Source: Guadua angustifolia
Taxonomy: Eukaryota; Streptophyta; Magnoliopsida; Poales; Poaceae
Direction of reading: 5' to 3'
Assembly: GCA_036346375.1 (NCBI GenBank)
Contig: CM070501.1
Location: forward strand, 52,927,326 to 52,991,325
DNA length: 64,000 nt
How positions within the stretch are numbered: the stretch's first letter is position 1; every line of letters begins with the position of its first letter. Of the stretch, positions 35,034-46,500 are shown in pieces. The notes under the pieces were generated by a model that was given only the letters and a program-made list of their open reading frames with translations, made no database searches and was not told where the DNA came from. A program made the position numbers and the translations under genes.

Positions 35034-37998
35034 TTAAATTGTCAAGGTAATGGTAAGAGTATTTTAGCAGATATCGAATAAGAAAAGAAAAGTTAAAGAT
35101 AGTACTATAGCCGATATTGATTCAATTTTGAGGAATCCTACTCTAATAAGAGACCGATACGTGTTTAAAAAGGATACGATCGACCAGATCAACTATAAAA
35201 GATAGTCGAGGTCGTGCAAGGAGAACAACACAATCAAATCAATCAATTTGCATTATTTTTATTTACTTTCCTATCAACTAGAAGTAGTCTTGTAATTTAG
35301 ATTCTCTTGTAATCTGATCCTGATCAATAAAGTTGCGCATTACCGATAAGTCAATACATGCCCACATAAGTTGAATTATCGACTATGATTAATCAATCTG
35401 TGCAGCATGCCTAAATCAACCAATCATCGGTTCTAGTTACGACTCTTAAGTCGATGATAACTAATAGTGTTAAGACCATTGCTCAAGAGTTTGCATCAGC
35501 TGGAAGCCTACTGGACCCAATGCAAGCTCTGCCGAATTATCTGAATGTTCGGTAGCTCAAAACACTCAAAGCACAATAGCCAACCCTAAACCATCGCTAT
35601 AACTTCATCCCTAACTATGATACCAACTTAACCCACTATCATACTACCGTGAGATCCCGTACAAGTGGGGTTACGCATTACCAAGCTTACACCGACACTG
35701 CTAAGTTGGATCCATTAGCCAACTTACTACCATTGGTTCCGTTTTACGCTTTTTCACAATCGGTTCCATAGCTAATTGAATATAATAGGCATCTGCAGTA
35801 CGTTGAGCTGATCCAGCAGAGGATTTCGATCCCATATAAAGTCGTAACCTACTCAGAACCATTTGTTCCAGTACCAAAGCCGATTGCTAGAAGGAATAAT
35901 GGATACGAGCAATTTCCTACGTATGCATCGGCTCAACCAACTTGCCAACCCGATCTTACGCTCGGAGGGTATAATGCCAATTACAAGCATAATTGGCAGG
36001 CTCCTAACATTGTGTTGGCTAACACAGTAAATTAGGCCAACCAGATATCTGCTATATTGAGAGATCAATTCGACATACAGCCCAGGGAAGAAAGTTATCA
36101 GCTATAGGAAACTATATCCAGATTATATTGACCATATGTTTTACCATAACAATTTCAAGGTATCCTATAACCAATAACTTTTCCTTTGGGTCTGTATGCT
36201 GAATTGATCTCTCAATACAACAGATATCTGGTTGACTCAATTTACTGTGTTAGCCGACGCAACGTTAGGAGCTTGTCAATTATGCTTGTAATTGGCATTA
36301 TACCCCCCAAGCATAAGCTTGGGTTAGTGAGTTGATTGAGCCGATGCATGAGTAAAAAATTTCTCATATCCATTATTCCTTCTAGCAGTCGGCTTTGGTA
36401 CCGGAACAAAGGGTTCCGAGTAGGTTACGACTTTATACGGGGCTAAATTCCTCTGCTGGATCGACTCAATGTACTACGGATGCTGTTATGTTCAATCGGC
36501 TGTGGAACCGATTATGGAAAAATATAAAACAGAGCCAATAGTGGTAATTTGGCTGATGGATCCAACTTAGTAGCGTTGGTGTAAGCTTGGTAATGCGTAA
36601 CCCTACTTGTACAGGAATCTCACGATAGTATGACAGTGGACTGAGTTGGCATCATAGTTAGAGATAAAGTTATAGCTGATGGTTTAGGGTTGGCTACTAT
36701 GCCTTGAGTGTTTTGTGCTACCGAATAAATAGGATAATTTGGCAAAGCTTGCATTGGGTCAAGTAGGCTTCCAATTGATACCAACTCTTGAGCAATGATC
36801 TTAACGCTATTGGCTATCATCGGTTTAAGAGTTGTGACTAGAGCCGATGATTGGTTGATTAAGGTATAATACACAGATTGATTAATCAAAACCGATAATT
36901 CAGCTTGTGTGGATATGTATTGACTTACCAGGCTGTTAGTAACCCCTCCATCGCCAAGGACATTAACTGTCAGTAATGTAGCTTTCTAAGTGACACCTTA
37001 TCGGGTTTTTCTGATTGCAACTCAGCATCATCTCCTTGAGTGCAACCTTTCAATCTTTAATCTCTTTGCGTTGATCTGGTGTTAATTTTTTTTTGAAAAA
37101 AACGGCAGGAGCTCTGCCATGCATTAAAGATGGGAGAAATCTGGTACAGTATGGGAAAATACAAGCACACGAAGCAAACTATTAAATGACAATCCGCTTT
37201 AATGCTCCTCAAATGCCCTTGCGAGGAAACAACTACCACTCCCTGAGTTGATCTAGTGTTAAATTGTCCAGTGTAGGGTCGATTACGGCTTCAGTGTTGA
37301 GATCGGAAGGCGGAATCGACTTCTCTGATAAAGACATCACGTCCCACCGGGTGTGCCAAGAGTGCGTTGGCATCAAAAAATGTGAAGGGGTTTATCGGCT
37401 ATAACGCACATGTCGAACGTTGGGTTCTAGAGATTCTAGGCGTGCCAACCGATTTGATCCTGCAATTGGTAAGATAAATATAAAGTATGCTCAAAACCAA
37501 TCTAAAGTTACAATCGACAAAAGATCTAAACAACCAAAAGACCGATCAAATCTATGATAATGATAACTCTAATTAGCCGATTAATGCTAATCAGATGCTA
37601 TGAGATAGATCTTCCCCAAAAAAGCGATGTACAACAAGATCAGAGAAAGTCAAACCTGATTGGTGTAATTGATGAAAACCAATAATCGATGATGCACAAC
37701 TTTATTGATTAGGATCGGATTATAAGAAAATTTAAATTACAGGACTACTCCTAGTTATAGGAAAGTAAATAAAAGTAATATGAGTTGATCGATTTGATTG
37801 TGTTGTTCTCCTCGCATAACTTTGACCATCTTTTATAGCAGATCTGGCTGGTTATATCCTTTTCCAACACGTATCAGTCTCTTATTAGAGCAGGACTCCT
37901 TAAAATTGGATCAATATCGGCTATAATAATATCTTTAACTTCTCTTTTTTTATCCGATATCTGCCAAAATACTCTTATCTTTATCTTGACAATTTAGC
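35034..37998. mobile_element. gypsy-derived inverted dimer (3-kb palindrome)
   Basis: The left arm (35034-36160) and the inverted right arm (36162-37998) are two copies of the same gypsy piece: LTR (TAAATTGTCAAGG … CAATAAAGTTG) followed by gag-like sequence. The gag-like blocks are YKVVTYSEPFVPVPK, GGYNANYKHNWQAPN and QISAILRDQFDIQP in the left arm. The arms meet tail to tail near 36161, with LTR ends facing outward. The left arm lacks ~0.7 kb between LTR and gag that the right arm keeps. The right arm carries a LINE tail (37086-37247). Stops interrupt gag in both arms. Confidence 0.75.
37086..37247 (-). mobile_element. truncated LINE/SINE tail with 15-bp target duplication
   Basis: The insertion is flanked by TTGATCTGGTGTTAA (37071-37085) and TTGATCTAGTGTTAA (37248-37262). 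The left end is T-rich, meaning a poly(A) tail on the minus strand, followed by AACGGCAGGAGCTCTGCC. A long target duplication plus poly(A) is diagnostic of target-primed retrotransposition. No coding part remains. Confidence 0.75.
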
Positions 37999-38904
37999 CA
38001 TGCTATGCCAAATTCTAGTGCAAACAAGAGGCCTCAGATCAACGTATTTTTAATTCAGGTCATAGTCTACCAGGACTTGTTAGGGATGTTACAGCATCCC
38101 AAGGTAAAACTACGCCCTCCTTTCAAATTCTTTCTAAGCAGTTTTGCTTTTTTGTGATTTTTGTTGAGCGCAATGCGTACTTTTGCTCTGCTTGCAGGTC
38201 ACACCAAATTTCTGTAAACAATTTGGTAATATTGGCGATGCCATTAACAAGGCGCTATCAGAGTATAAGCAAGAAGTGGAAACTCGGTCTTTCGCAGGTC
38301 CAATTAACACACCATACAAAATAACTGCCACATATGTTGATGCCTTTACGAATGCGCTACAAAAGATGGGTATAACTGAAGCTGCAAATGCTGCAGCTGA
38401 CGCCATTGAAAACACAGAGATAAATGGAAGACCGCATAAAACCGAGATCCACGCTTGATTGTTGGGCGATTGGCGTCACTGACACTCTTTAAAATTCGTG
38501 ATTCACTTTTTGACACCCCTGACCCACTATCATAGACTTAGATGGACCCACATATCATAGACACATTACAAAAAGCCAACGAATTGAGTGTCACTGGACT
38601 AATTTTTCCCTTGATTGTTTTGAACATAAACACCATGATCAAGTCCTTTTTCTTTGGCGTCTCGAGTGCAGGCTATAGTTTGATAGCTTGCCTAGCACAA
38701 TGGCGTGAACCAAGGACATGTTTGGCTTGCTTCCAATATTTACAATCGCTTGCTTTAACAAATTTTGGTAGCGTTAACCAAATTTGGTGAATATTTAGTT
38801 TGCTACCAAATTTTTGCAAGATTTTCTTCCCCCTTATTCTCTATTTCATTTTTTGTCAATCTTTGACCAAAACATTAGTAGTCAATTTGATGACTAAATT
38901 TTAG

Positions 38905-40010
38905 TAATACCAAATTTTGACAAATTTGTCATCAAACAAAAAGACCCCAAAACTGAAAACTCAGCCACTGTTGTTTGCCCGTTCCAATAATTATGGATAA
39001 AAGGCATGTTGCTTTGTATTGGATATTGGGAGTGGCATGCATGTCTGAATAAATGTATATTGGACAATTATTCATGGTGTTAGTTACACACTATTCTTGC
39101 TAAGATAAAAGAATACATCACTATTGCAAACATGGAAACACCTGAAATAAAAATGCAACTCCCTTAAAAGATCGGCAGTTTGGCACAGCAGTTGGTGCTG
39201 GTGGCAGAATGTGCGGCGTGTGTATGGCTGCCAGCAGGCCTAGGGCGGGCTAAGGTGGGCTCTGGCTCCTCTACAGCCAGCCACTATTTCTCGTATTGTA
39301 TAACGGCTTTCTGTATTGAGAATTGAAATGCCTTTTATCTTCTTGTTTAATGTAGTTTTGTTGTAATTTAAAATTGAAGATGCTAGCTTGCTTTCTTTGT
39401 TAAATATCCTAAAATTCTTAAGTAGCACATTCTTAAATTGTTTGATGAAATATTTATGAATATAATTAACATCTATAACATATTTGTAAAGCTACCTAGT
39501 TGAGTATAGAAAAAAATGACGCCGGCTAAAAAAAGGAGGCATACATGAGAGATTTAAAGGTACGTAAGATTGCATAGGCCTTACCACCATTTGCTTGTTG
39601 GTCTTTGTATTTAATGGGACACAATTCATATGATTTTACTTGGATCAACTTACTAGTGTTAGTGCTAGTTGTTTGTCGACCACTGATTTAATATATGAGC
39701 CTTCTCTATTTTCGTTCTAGGTCCGCCATTGCTGGTAGCCAAAGAGATCCTCGTAGACACTAGACACACACCTGCTCATCTCAATCCTGAATGTTACAGA
39801 GACACGAGTGTGCCCACGGTTGAAGCCTTCCTTTTCTATTCCCAAAAATATTCTTTTTAAAATCTAGCCCTCTTTTGAATTAATATGCAAAGAAAGTCTC
39901 CTTGACCGCGGAAGACACGGTGGTGAAGAGGTTCACCTATCGTTCTACAGGAGCATGGCGAGTTTTCCTACCGAGTAACCATACCTCGGCAAGTTCACCA
40001 ACTAAGCACG
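38905..40010 (+). repeat. left copy of a 1.1-kb direct repeat upstream of PANB
   Basis: This block is repeated at 62880-64000 in the same orientation with roughly nine-tenths identity by eye. Shared landmarks are AATTTGTCATCAAA, CCAATAATTATGGAT, GGCGGGCTAAGGTGGGCTCT, TTCTAGGTCCGCCATTGCTG and AGGAGCATGGCGAGTTTTCC. It ends about 540 bp before the PANB start codon and so includes distal promoter DNA. A transposon-like segment (about 39235-39731, ending …GTCCGCCATTG) is inside both copies and so predates the duplication. Confidence 0.8.
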
Positions 40011-40403
40011 TTGGTTAGTCAATTAATTAACGATTTAATCACTTAATTAAGTCACTAATTAAGCTACTTTGCTTAACTAAGTGGCTAATTAAACCACTGC
40101 TGATGTGTTGTACCTCGGTACCTACCTATCGAGGTAGGGTAGCTCGACAAGCCAGGTGATTTGTCGAGTTTGGAGGTGTCACTGTCACGATCAGAAGTAT
40201 GGCAGATGATACATATCGCCCGTCCGTCTTCAATTGTCGAGAATAAGATTATTTTTGTAAATTTATGTGGAAGCGGCCATATTTTTTTAAAAAAATATAT
40301 GTCAAGGAGAAAAAAAAACAAAAAATCCCCATAGTCCGTAGACCACACGCGAAGGCGCCAAGCGTCCTTACCAAATTCTAGCCGAAAGCCTGTGACTTCT
40401 GGT

Positions 40404-40411
40404 TATATATA
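40404..40411 (+). promoter_or_regulatory. probable TATA box of PANB
   Basis: TATATATA, 142 bp before the start codon at 40553, is followed by a C-rich leader typical of grass 5' UTRs. It would place transcription start around 40435-40445. Confidence 0.45.
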
Positions 40412-40552
40412 TGGCTTGACCCTGGCTCCTGCTCCTACAGCGACGACGCCGACGAGCCTTTCTCCCGTCTCCCCAGTCCCCAAACCCCCAAAATTCTCAA
40501 AACATCCCACGTTGCCTTGCACCAATCACCACACACGCCGCCGCTTCACACG

Positions 40553-43500
40553 ATGGCGACGCGGCAGGCCTTCCGGCACCTGGCGCAGCGGCTGCTGAGT
40601 AACGTGCCGGAGTCCACCGTCTACGGGGGGCCGCGGCCGCAGGAGGCGGCGGCGGCCCGGCGCGTGACTGTGACCACCCTCCGCGGGAAGCACCGCCGTG
40701 GGGTGCCTATCACCGTCGTCACCGCCTACGACTACCCCTCCGCCGTCCACGTCGACTCCGCGGGAATCGACGTCTGCCTCGTCGGCGACTCCGCCGCCAT
40801 GGTCGTCCACGGCCACGACAACACCCTCCCCGTCTCGCTCGACCTCATGCTCGAGCACTGCCGCGCCGTCGCGCGCGGCGCGCCGCGGCCGCTCCTCGTC
40901 GGCGACCTCCCATTCGGATGCTACGAGTCTTCCTCCTCGCAGGTAGTACCTCCAACGCGCGTCTCTTTGATCCTCCTCTCCGATGCGATCCGGTAGAGAT
41001 AGGAAATCGCCACAATGCCGCTCGTTGCAGATTGCATCTCTGGCACTGTTGACGTGATAGGATTAGTATCTTCTATCTTGTATTGTACTCCAGCTATTTG
41101 GTGTTGGAACTCGAGCAAGGATCGAAATACGTGAGGCGGCCGCTAAAAAGAAGACCTGCTGGCGAGCCCGTTCACCGGCCGTGCTAGTCAGCACTACACG
41201 ACTAACCGATCCTTGCGGTCCTGCTCCTAATCACGAACTCCAGCCGCACGATGCAATGCTTGTACTACCAAAGACAGGCCTGCATGCAAGCGCTACGTAC
41301 TGCTAAGGGCGACGAGAGAGGGACACTGTACGTTTGTGTTTTGCTGTAATGCCTCACGTTTATTCTTCCTTTATTATCTTTAACTAGTTCAATGTCCGTA
41401 CGTTGCTATGAAAAATAAAATTGGTAACAAAACATAAAGGTCAAGTAATAAAAGAAAATTGTTTTACAAGATGAAACATCTATCTTTTTCGATTACAAAC
41501 GTTTTTATAGTTTCTTCTTCGATATGAATTAAAACCGTATGTTATACATAGTATATGGGAGGAGCAGTGAAGAACGGACCGTTGCCACCAAGTGGTAATT
41601 TAGAATAGTAGAGAATAGACTAGGAATTACATAACCATCTAGCTAACAAACTCTATCCACTAACAACCAAATAATCATTACTCCAATTAGCAAAGCTTCG
41701 CACTAAACAAATTATACCCTAACTTTAAAAACTGATTACAAGATTATCTCTAATATTCATCCCCTTAATCTTGTAATATAAAATTTCTGACATAACTCTA
41801 CCTTGTTGAGGAAGTCGATCTCAACTACAACTTGTCTAACATTTACTCGATACAGGATGGAGAACGCATCTCCTCAAAATCCCATACTCATCTTCAATTG
41901 ACTAGACTTTGCACGGCGAACATACCCCATCAACGTTCCGGGGTCGACTTAGGACTCCTTTTGATCTTTTAGTGCAGTATGATCTCTTCTGATATGCACA
42001 ACATCTCTGAGGAATTCGCACACGTTTATCTTGTGAATACAACTCGTATAAGAACTCATCTCGTGATCACATACAGTATCTCGTGAGCACAACTACCATA
42101 AGAATGTATAGCTTTGACCGTCCTTTTGACGAGACATACAGATAACCACCAATAGCTATATTAGGGAGACGCTACTTCCACCTAGAGCTGTAAACGAGCC
42201 GAGCTCGAGCGAGCCTGGCGCTCCAGGCTCGAGCTCGGTAATGCTCGAACCGAGCTCGAGTTTGGGTTCGAGTCTTAACTCAGGCTCGAGCTCGGCTCGA
42301 CTAAGCTCGATAAGCTCGGGAAGCTCGAGTAAACTCGGTTATTTTGTAAGCTCGGTAAGCTCGGTAACAAGCTCGAGTAAGCTCGGCTCGAGAAAACTCG
42401 GTAACAAGCTCGAGAAAGCTCGATTTAAGCAAGCTCGATCCAGGCTCGAGTAGGCTCGCGAACTATTCGAACTCGGCTCGATTAGGCTCGCGAGCTCGAG
42501 TTCGAGCTCGAGTTCGGCTCGTTCGGAGCTCGAGCCGAGCTCGAATCGAGCCTCTCACGAGCCGAGCTCGAGTTCGGCTCGTTCGGAGCTCGAGCCGAGC
42601 TCGAATCGAGCCTCTCACGAGCCGAGCTCGAGTAGCTCGCGAGCCTCGAGCTTTTTTTACAACCCTACTTCCACCTTTCACGCCTGCTGCAGCGCATGTC
42701 CTTCTAATGCTCGGATTACTGCGCTGTTGTACGTGATGCTTGCAGGGTAGTACTACCGTGGGACTTGCTGTGCCGCTGGGACTTTTTTTTAAACGGCAGC
42801 CGCCATGATTTGATTAGAAGACGAGAAAAAGTGTGAATACAAAGAGGAGATTACAAGGTGCGAAGGCCGCACCCTTGAATCGGGAATTAAGGCAAAAGAG
42901 AGAGGAAAGGAGGAGGACCCTTGAACCGGGAATTAAGGCAAAAGAGAGAGGAAAGGAGGAGGGTAGCCTTCACGAGATACCCCTAAGAAGACAATGTAGC
43001 TTCGACGCTCCTGTACTAACATAGGAGATAGCGTCGTCCTTGATTAACAGTAGAATTAGCCGCTGGGACTTGGCTTCGCTTGTTACGCTGCCGTCTAGAG
43101 CTGTGGCTACAGTAACTAACAGTGTTTCTACTGTATTTTTCCTTTTTCCTAATCAATCTGTTAAGAAAATTGGCAATGGAAGCCGTTTTGCCGCCGACCT
43201 GAACGTTGGCACGCTTGCTTAATCATGACCGGCCAGAAAGCCAGTTTGCCTCACTGTGCATGCCGCCAGCATGATGCGCGCACGCTCCCGCACGTGTCAG
43301 CCCGAACGCCACGGCACACCCGAAGCCGCAGTGCTTGTACGCGCTGCCGCAAAAACCGCCATCGCAGCTGCTACGCTAGAACGCGCCGGCTCCGGCCGCA
43401 CGCGACGCCGTTTCCCTGCTGGCCTGGCCTCGCACGCTGCCGTCCCGCAGCAAGGCACCCCGCGTCCACACGCGCTCCGTCTTGCCGTCGTCACGCCGCA

Positions 43501-46500
43501 CGGCACTGACGTCACCCACCAGAACGACGTTTCTTTGCCGCAGCCGCCTTTTTCCTTCTTTTTCCTTCTGTTCCGCCGTACGTCGCCGCTGGGAACGTGC
43601 GCTGCCGCCAGGAGTGTCCAACTCACAGCCGCATGTCACGTCTCTGTTTTTCAGCCACACAGAACGTGGCATCTACTTTCTTGCGTTGCTTTCATGGAAC
43701 ATAAAGCACGTCGTTTGGTTGAACTTCGCTCCCACAACGTGATCGATTTGGCTTCGGACTCCGCTCCGAAGCCAATCTAGTCAACCCGACGAAAAACAGA
43801 AGTCGCCGAGACAGCCGACTCTACGTCTGCTACTGCTAGTGTCGCCGTCTGCTCCTCCCGCTCTGTGTTGGCGTCCGCAGTTTCCTCAGCCGCGTCGCTG
43901 CTCGCCCACGTGCCGCGTGCCATTCCTCAGCTCTTTTAGTGTCGCCCCCGAGAGTCTCCTTCTTCTGGGAACAGTGGCTTAATCTAAAATCCTAGGCTCT
44001 GGTATCAATTATGGGAACTGGATCAAGAATTAAAATACGTGAGACGGCTGTTGGAAAGAAGACCTGCTGGCTAGCCCGTTCACCGGCCGTGCGAGCCGGC
44101 ACTGCGCGACTAGCCGATCCTTGCGGTCCTTCTCCCGATCACGAACTCCAGCGGCACGATGCAATGCTTGCACTACCAAAGACAGGCCTGCACGACCAAA
44201 GACAGGCCTGCACGAGATAGCAGTGATAGCGTAAGGGAATAGGAATTGAGAGAGATGGGTTATAAAATCTTTTGTTTGGTTGGAGGGAATTGATCGAAGG
44301 GAATGAGAATTGAGAGAGATAGGTTATAAAATCTTTTGTTTGGTTGGTGGGAATTGGAGAAGGGAATGAGAGTTTACAACTTAAACGTAGGGAATTCAAT
44401 TCCCTGCCTCCCCCCTGAGAATTGAAGTCTCGTTTAATTCCCTTGCCCAATCTCATTACCCAACGATGCCAAACAGGCCAGCGACGAGGGAGGGTCACTT
44501 GTGCGTACGCGAGGAGTTCTTTTGTTTTGTCGTAATGCCTCACAGCTTTTCTTCCTTTATTATCTTTAAATAGACTAGAGATTACATAACCATCTAGCTA
44601 ACAAACTCCATCTGCACACAACAAAATAATCGCTAATCCAACTAACAAAGCTCCGCACTAAACAAACTCTATCCTGATTTTAAAAACTGATTACATGATT
44701 ATCTCTAACATTTAGCTCTCAGCCTCTCACGGTTCGCCTTTTGTTACCATCAGTAGGGAATTGCTTGTGCTTGTTCCTGTGAGAAGAGTAATTTTGGATG
44801 TGCCTTGTAGTATAACTTAAGCTCGTCAATACTTTCAGGAGATTTTTATGTTCCCTTGATTGATCCCTCTTTGGTTCGTCAAGAAAGCTTCACGCTTGAT
44901 TCCAGAAAACTGATGGGGCACTTTCTGAGAAGATATCACCCTTTTTTTGTTAAAAATTTTGATTGATCTATGATCATAGTTATTGTTTTTATGAAGTTCT
45001 TCAGTCGATTGAAGATAACAAAATATATAATGTTTTATGTTTTGTTGGACTTTTCATCAATTATGAGAAGTTCAGGCATTCAGGCATAAGCACAACTGCA
45101 CAGGTCTCTTTTTTTTTAACTGTAGAGCAATGCTATGCTACAAGTAGAATCCAACGCTATGAACACAACAATCCAAAATATCAATATACTAAGGGCCTGT
45201 TTGTTTCAGCTTTGGATTATCTAAAAGCTGATTTTGGATTGTGGTTGTAGAGAAGCTGATTCTCTAAAAATTAGAATCCCAAAGCACATATGAAGTTTCA
45301 GGCTGTTTGTTTTTTATTCTACTTTTGGGACCAGAATTCAGAATCAAAAGCTAAAATAAACAGACCCTAAATGACATTGGCATGCATGCACACATGCCCA
45401 TCTAAGAGGAATATTGAGTTTCATGGTATAAGCCTTCTCCAATAGGCTGTTGACTCCGCGGTGAGGGTGCTAAAAGAAGGCGGAATGGATGCAATCAAGC
45501 TGGAAGGAGGAGCACCATTAAGAATCAATGCAGCTAAGGCTATTGTGGAGGCTGGAATCGCTGTCATGGGGCATGTTGGGCTGACTCCACAGGCTATCAG
45601 TGTGCTTGGTGGGTTTCGACCGCATGGGAAGACAGTTGATAGTGCTGTAAAGGTATGCTGCTATTGATTATTAGTGATCTGTTCCATTTTCAGTGTTTTC
45701 ATTGATATGTTTTGCTCCATGTTATTCTGCATCTGTGTAGGTTGTAGAGACAGCACTTGCCTTACAGGAGGCTGGCTGCTTCTCAGTTGTGTTGGAGTGT
45801 GTGCCAGCTCCAGTGGCAGCAGCTGCAACATCAGCATTGCAAATCCCAACCATTGGCATTGGAGCTGGACCGTTCTGCAGTGGGCAGGTTTGTTTATTCA
45901 TTATGTTCATATGATTAAAGGTTGTTTTTCCACAGATATGTTGGTCATGTTAATGTTCTCCAAGAACGTAGATTTTGCCAGCTGTATTTATTCTGGATAC
46001 GTAAGGGTTTCATCAATGCATACACAATATATGCTTGTCTTTTAGCACAATAATCATTTTTCTTAATTACTTAAATAAATTTTTCTATAAGAAACCTTGT
46101 CGAATATAGTCACTTGAATGCCTTAAATCCTTTTGTTATATATTTTATGTTTACCATTCGACAAATGCTTTTCCCATGATATGCCAAAACCAGACACCTT
46201 GACTTGTTTGTTGATGTTAGTCATCATATCAACATATTTGTAATCCAGGTCTTAGTGTACCATGACCTGTTAGGGACGATGCAACATCCACATCATGCCA
46301 AGGTAAATGACACATCGTAATCCTTGCTGAACAATTTTGCTTTGTTATGATTTGTGCTGAGCTCAGTGCGTACACTACCTGCAGGTCACACCAAAATTCT
46401 GTAAACAATTTGGAAATGTCGGCAGTGTCGTTAACAAGGCACTATCTGAGTATAAGCAAGAAGTGGAAGCTCGATCTTTCCCGGGTCCCAGTCACACGCC

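Larger units (their letters stand above)
34825..38458 (+). pseudogene. partial PANB (KPHMT) pseudogene
   Basis: Three pieces match the PANB gene at 40553-46669 in the same order. The exon 2 part is 34855-35003 (AAKDIVEAGIAIMRHVGLT, VLGGFRPQGKSVD, then the GTATGCTGC donor). Exon 4 is 38059-38103, lacking 9 nt. Exon 5 is 38198-38458 (VTPNFCKQFGNIGDAINKAL …) with its own stop. Exon 1 is absent, the start of exon 2 is scrambled by a ~30-bp duplication of ATCAGTGCAGC…ATTGTGGAGG, and exon 3 is missing. Where exon 3 should be sits a ~3-kb gypsy-derived palindrome. Small MITE-like sequences follow the stop. It cannot encode the enzyme and is a tandem-duplicate relic. Confidence 0.85.
41102..44710 (-). 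mobile_element. LTR retrotransposon (copia-like, non-autonomous) in PANB intron 1
   Basis: Two related LTRs, 41102-41755 and 44012-44710, share blocks such as AAGACCTGCTGGC, GCCCGTTCACCGGCCGTG, CCGATCCTTGCGGTCCT, CATAACCATCTAGCTAACAA and GATTATCTCTAA. Flanks TTTGG and TTTAG give a 5-bp duplication with one change. Next to the right LTR is GGCTCTGGTATCAATT, a decayed initiator-Met primer site on the minus strand. Next to the left LTR is the complement of a purine tract (AAGGGGATG). The element therefore points left. No gag or pol was recognised inside. The internal region holds a hAT element, a LINE tail and a GC-rich block at 43190-43960 of unknown origin. Confidence 0.75.

Noticed and set aside
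43225..43780. 174-residue frame and its neighbours as a host gene
   Set aside because: Frames are open on both strands in a GC-rich block inside an LTR element, with no domain or splice structure.
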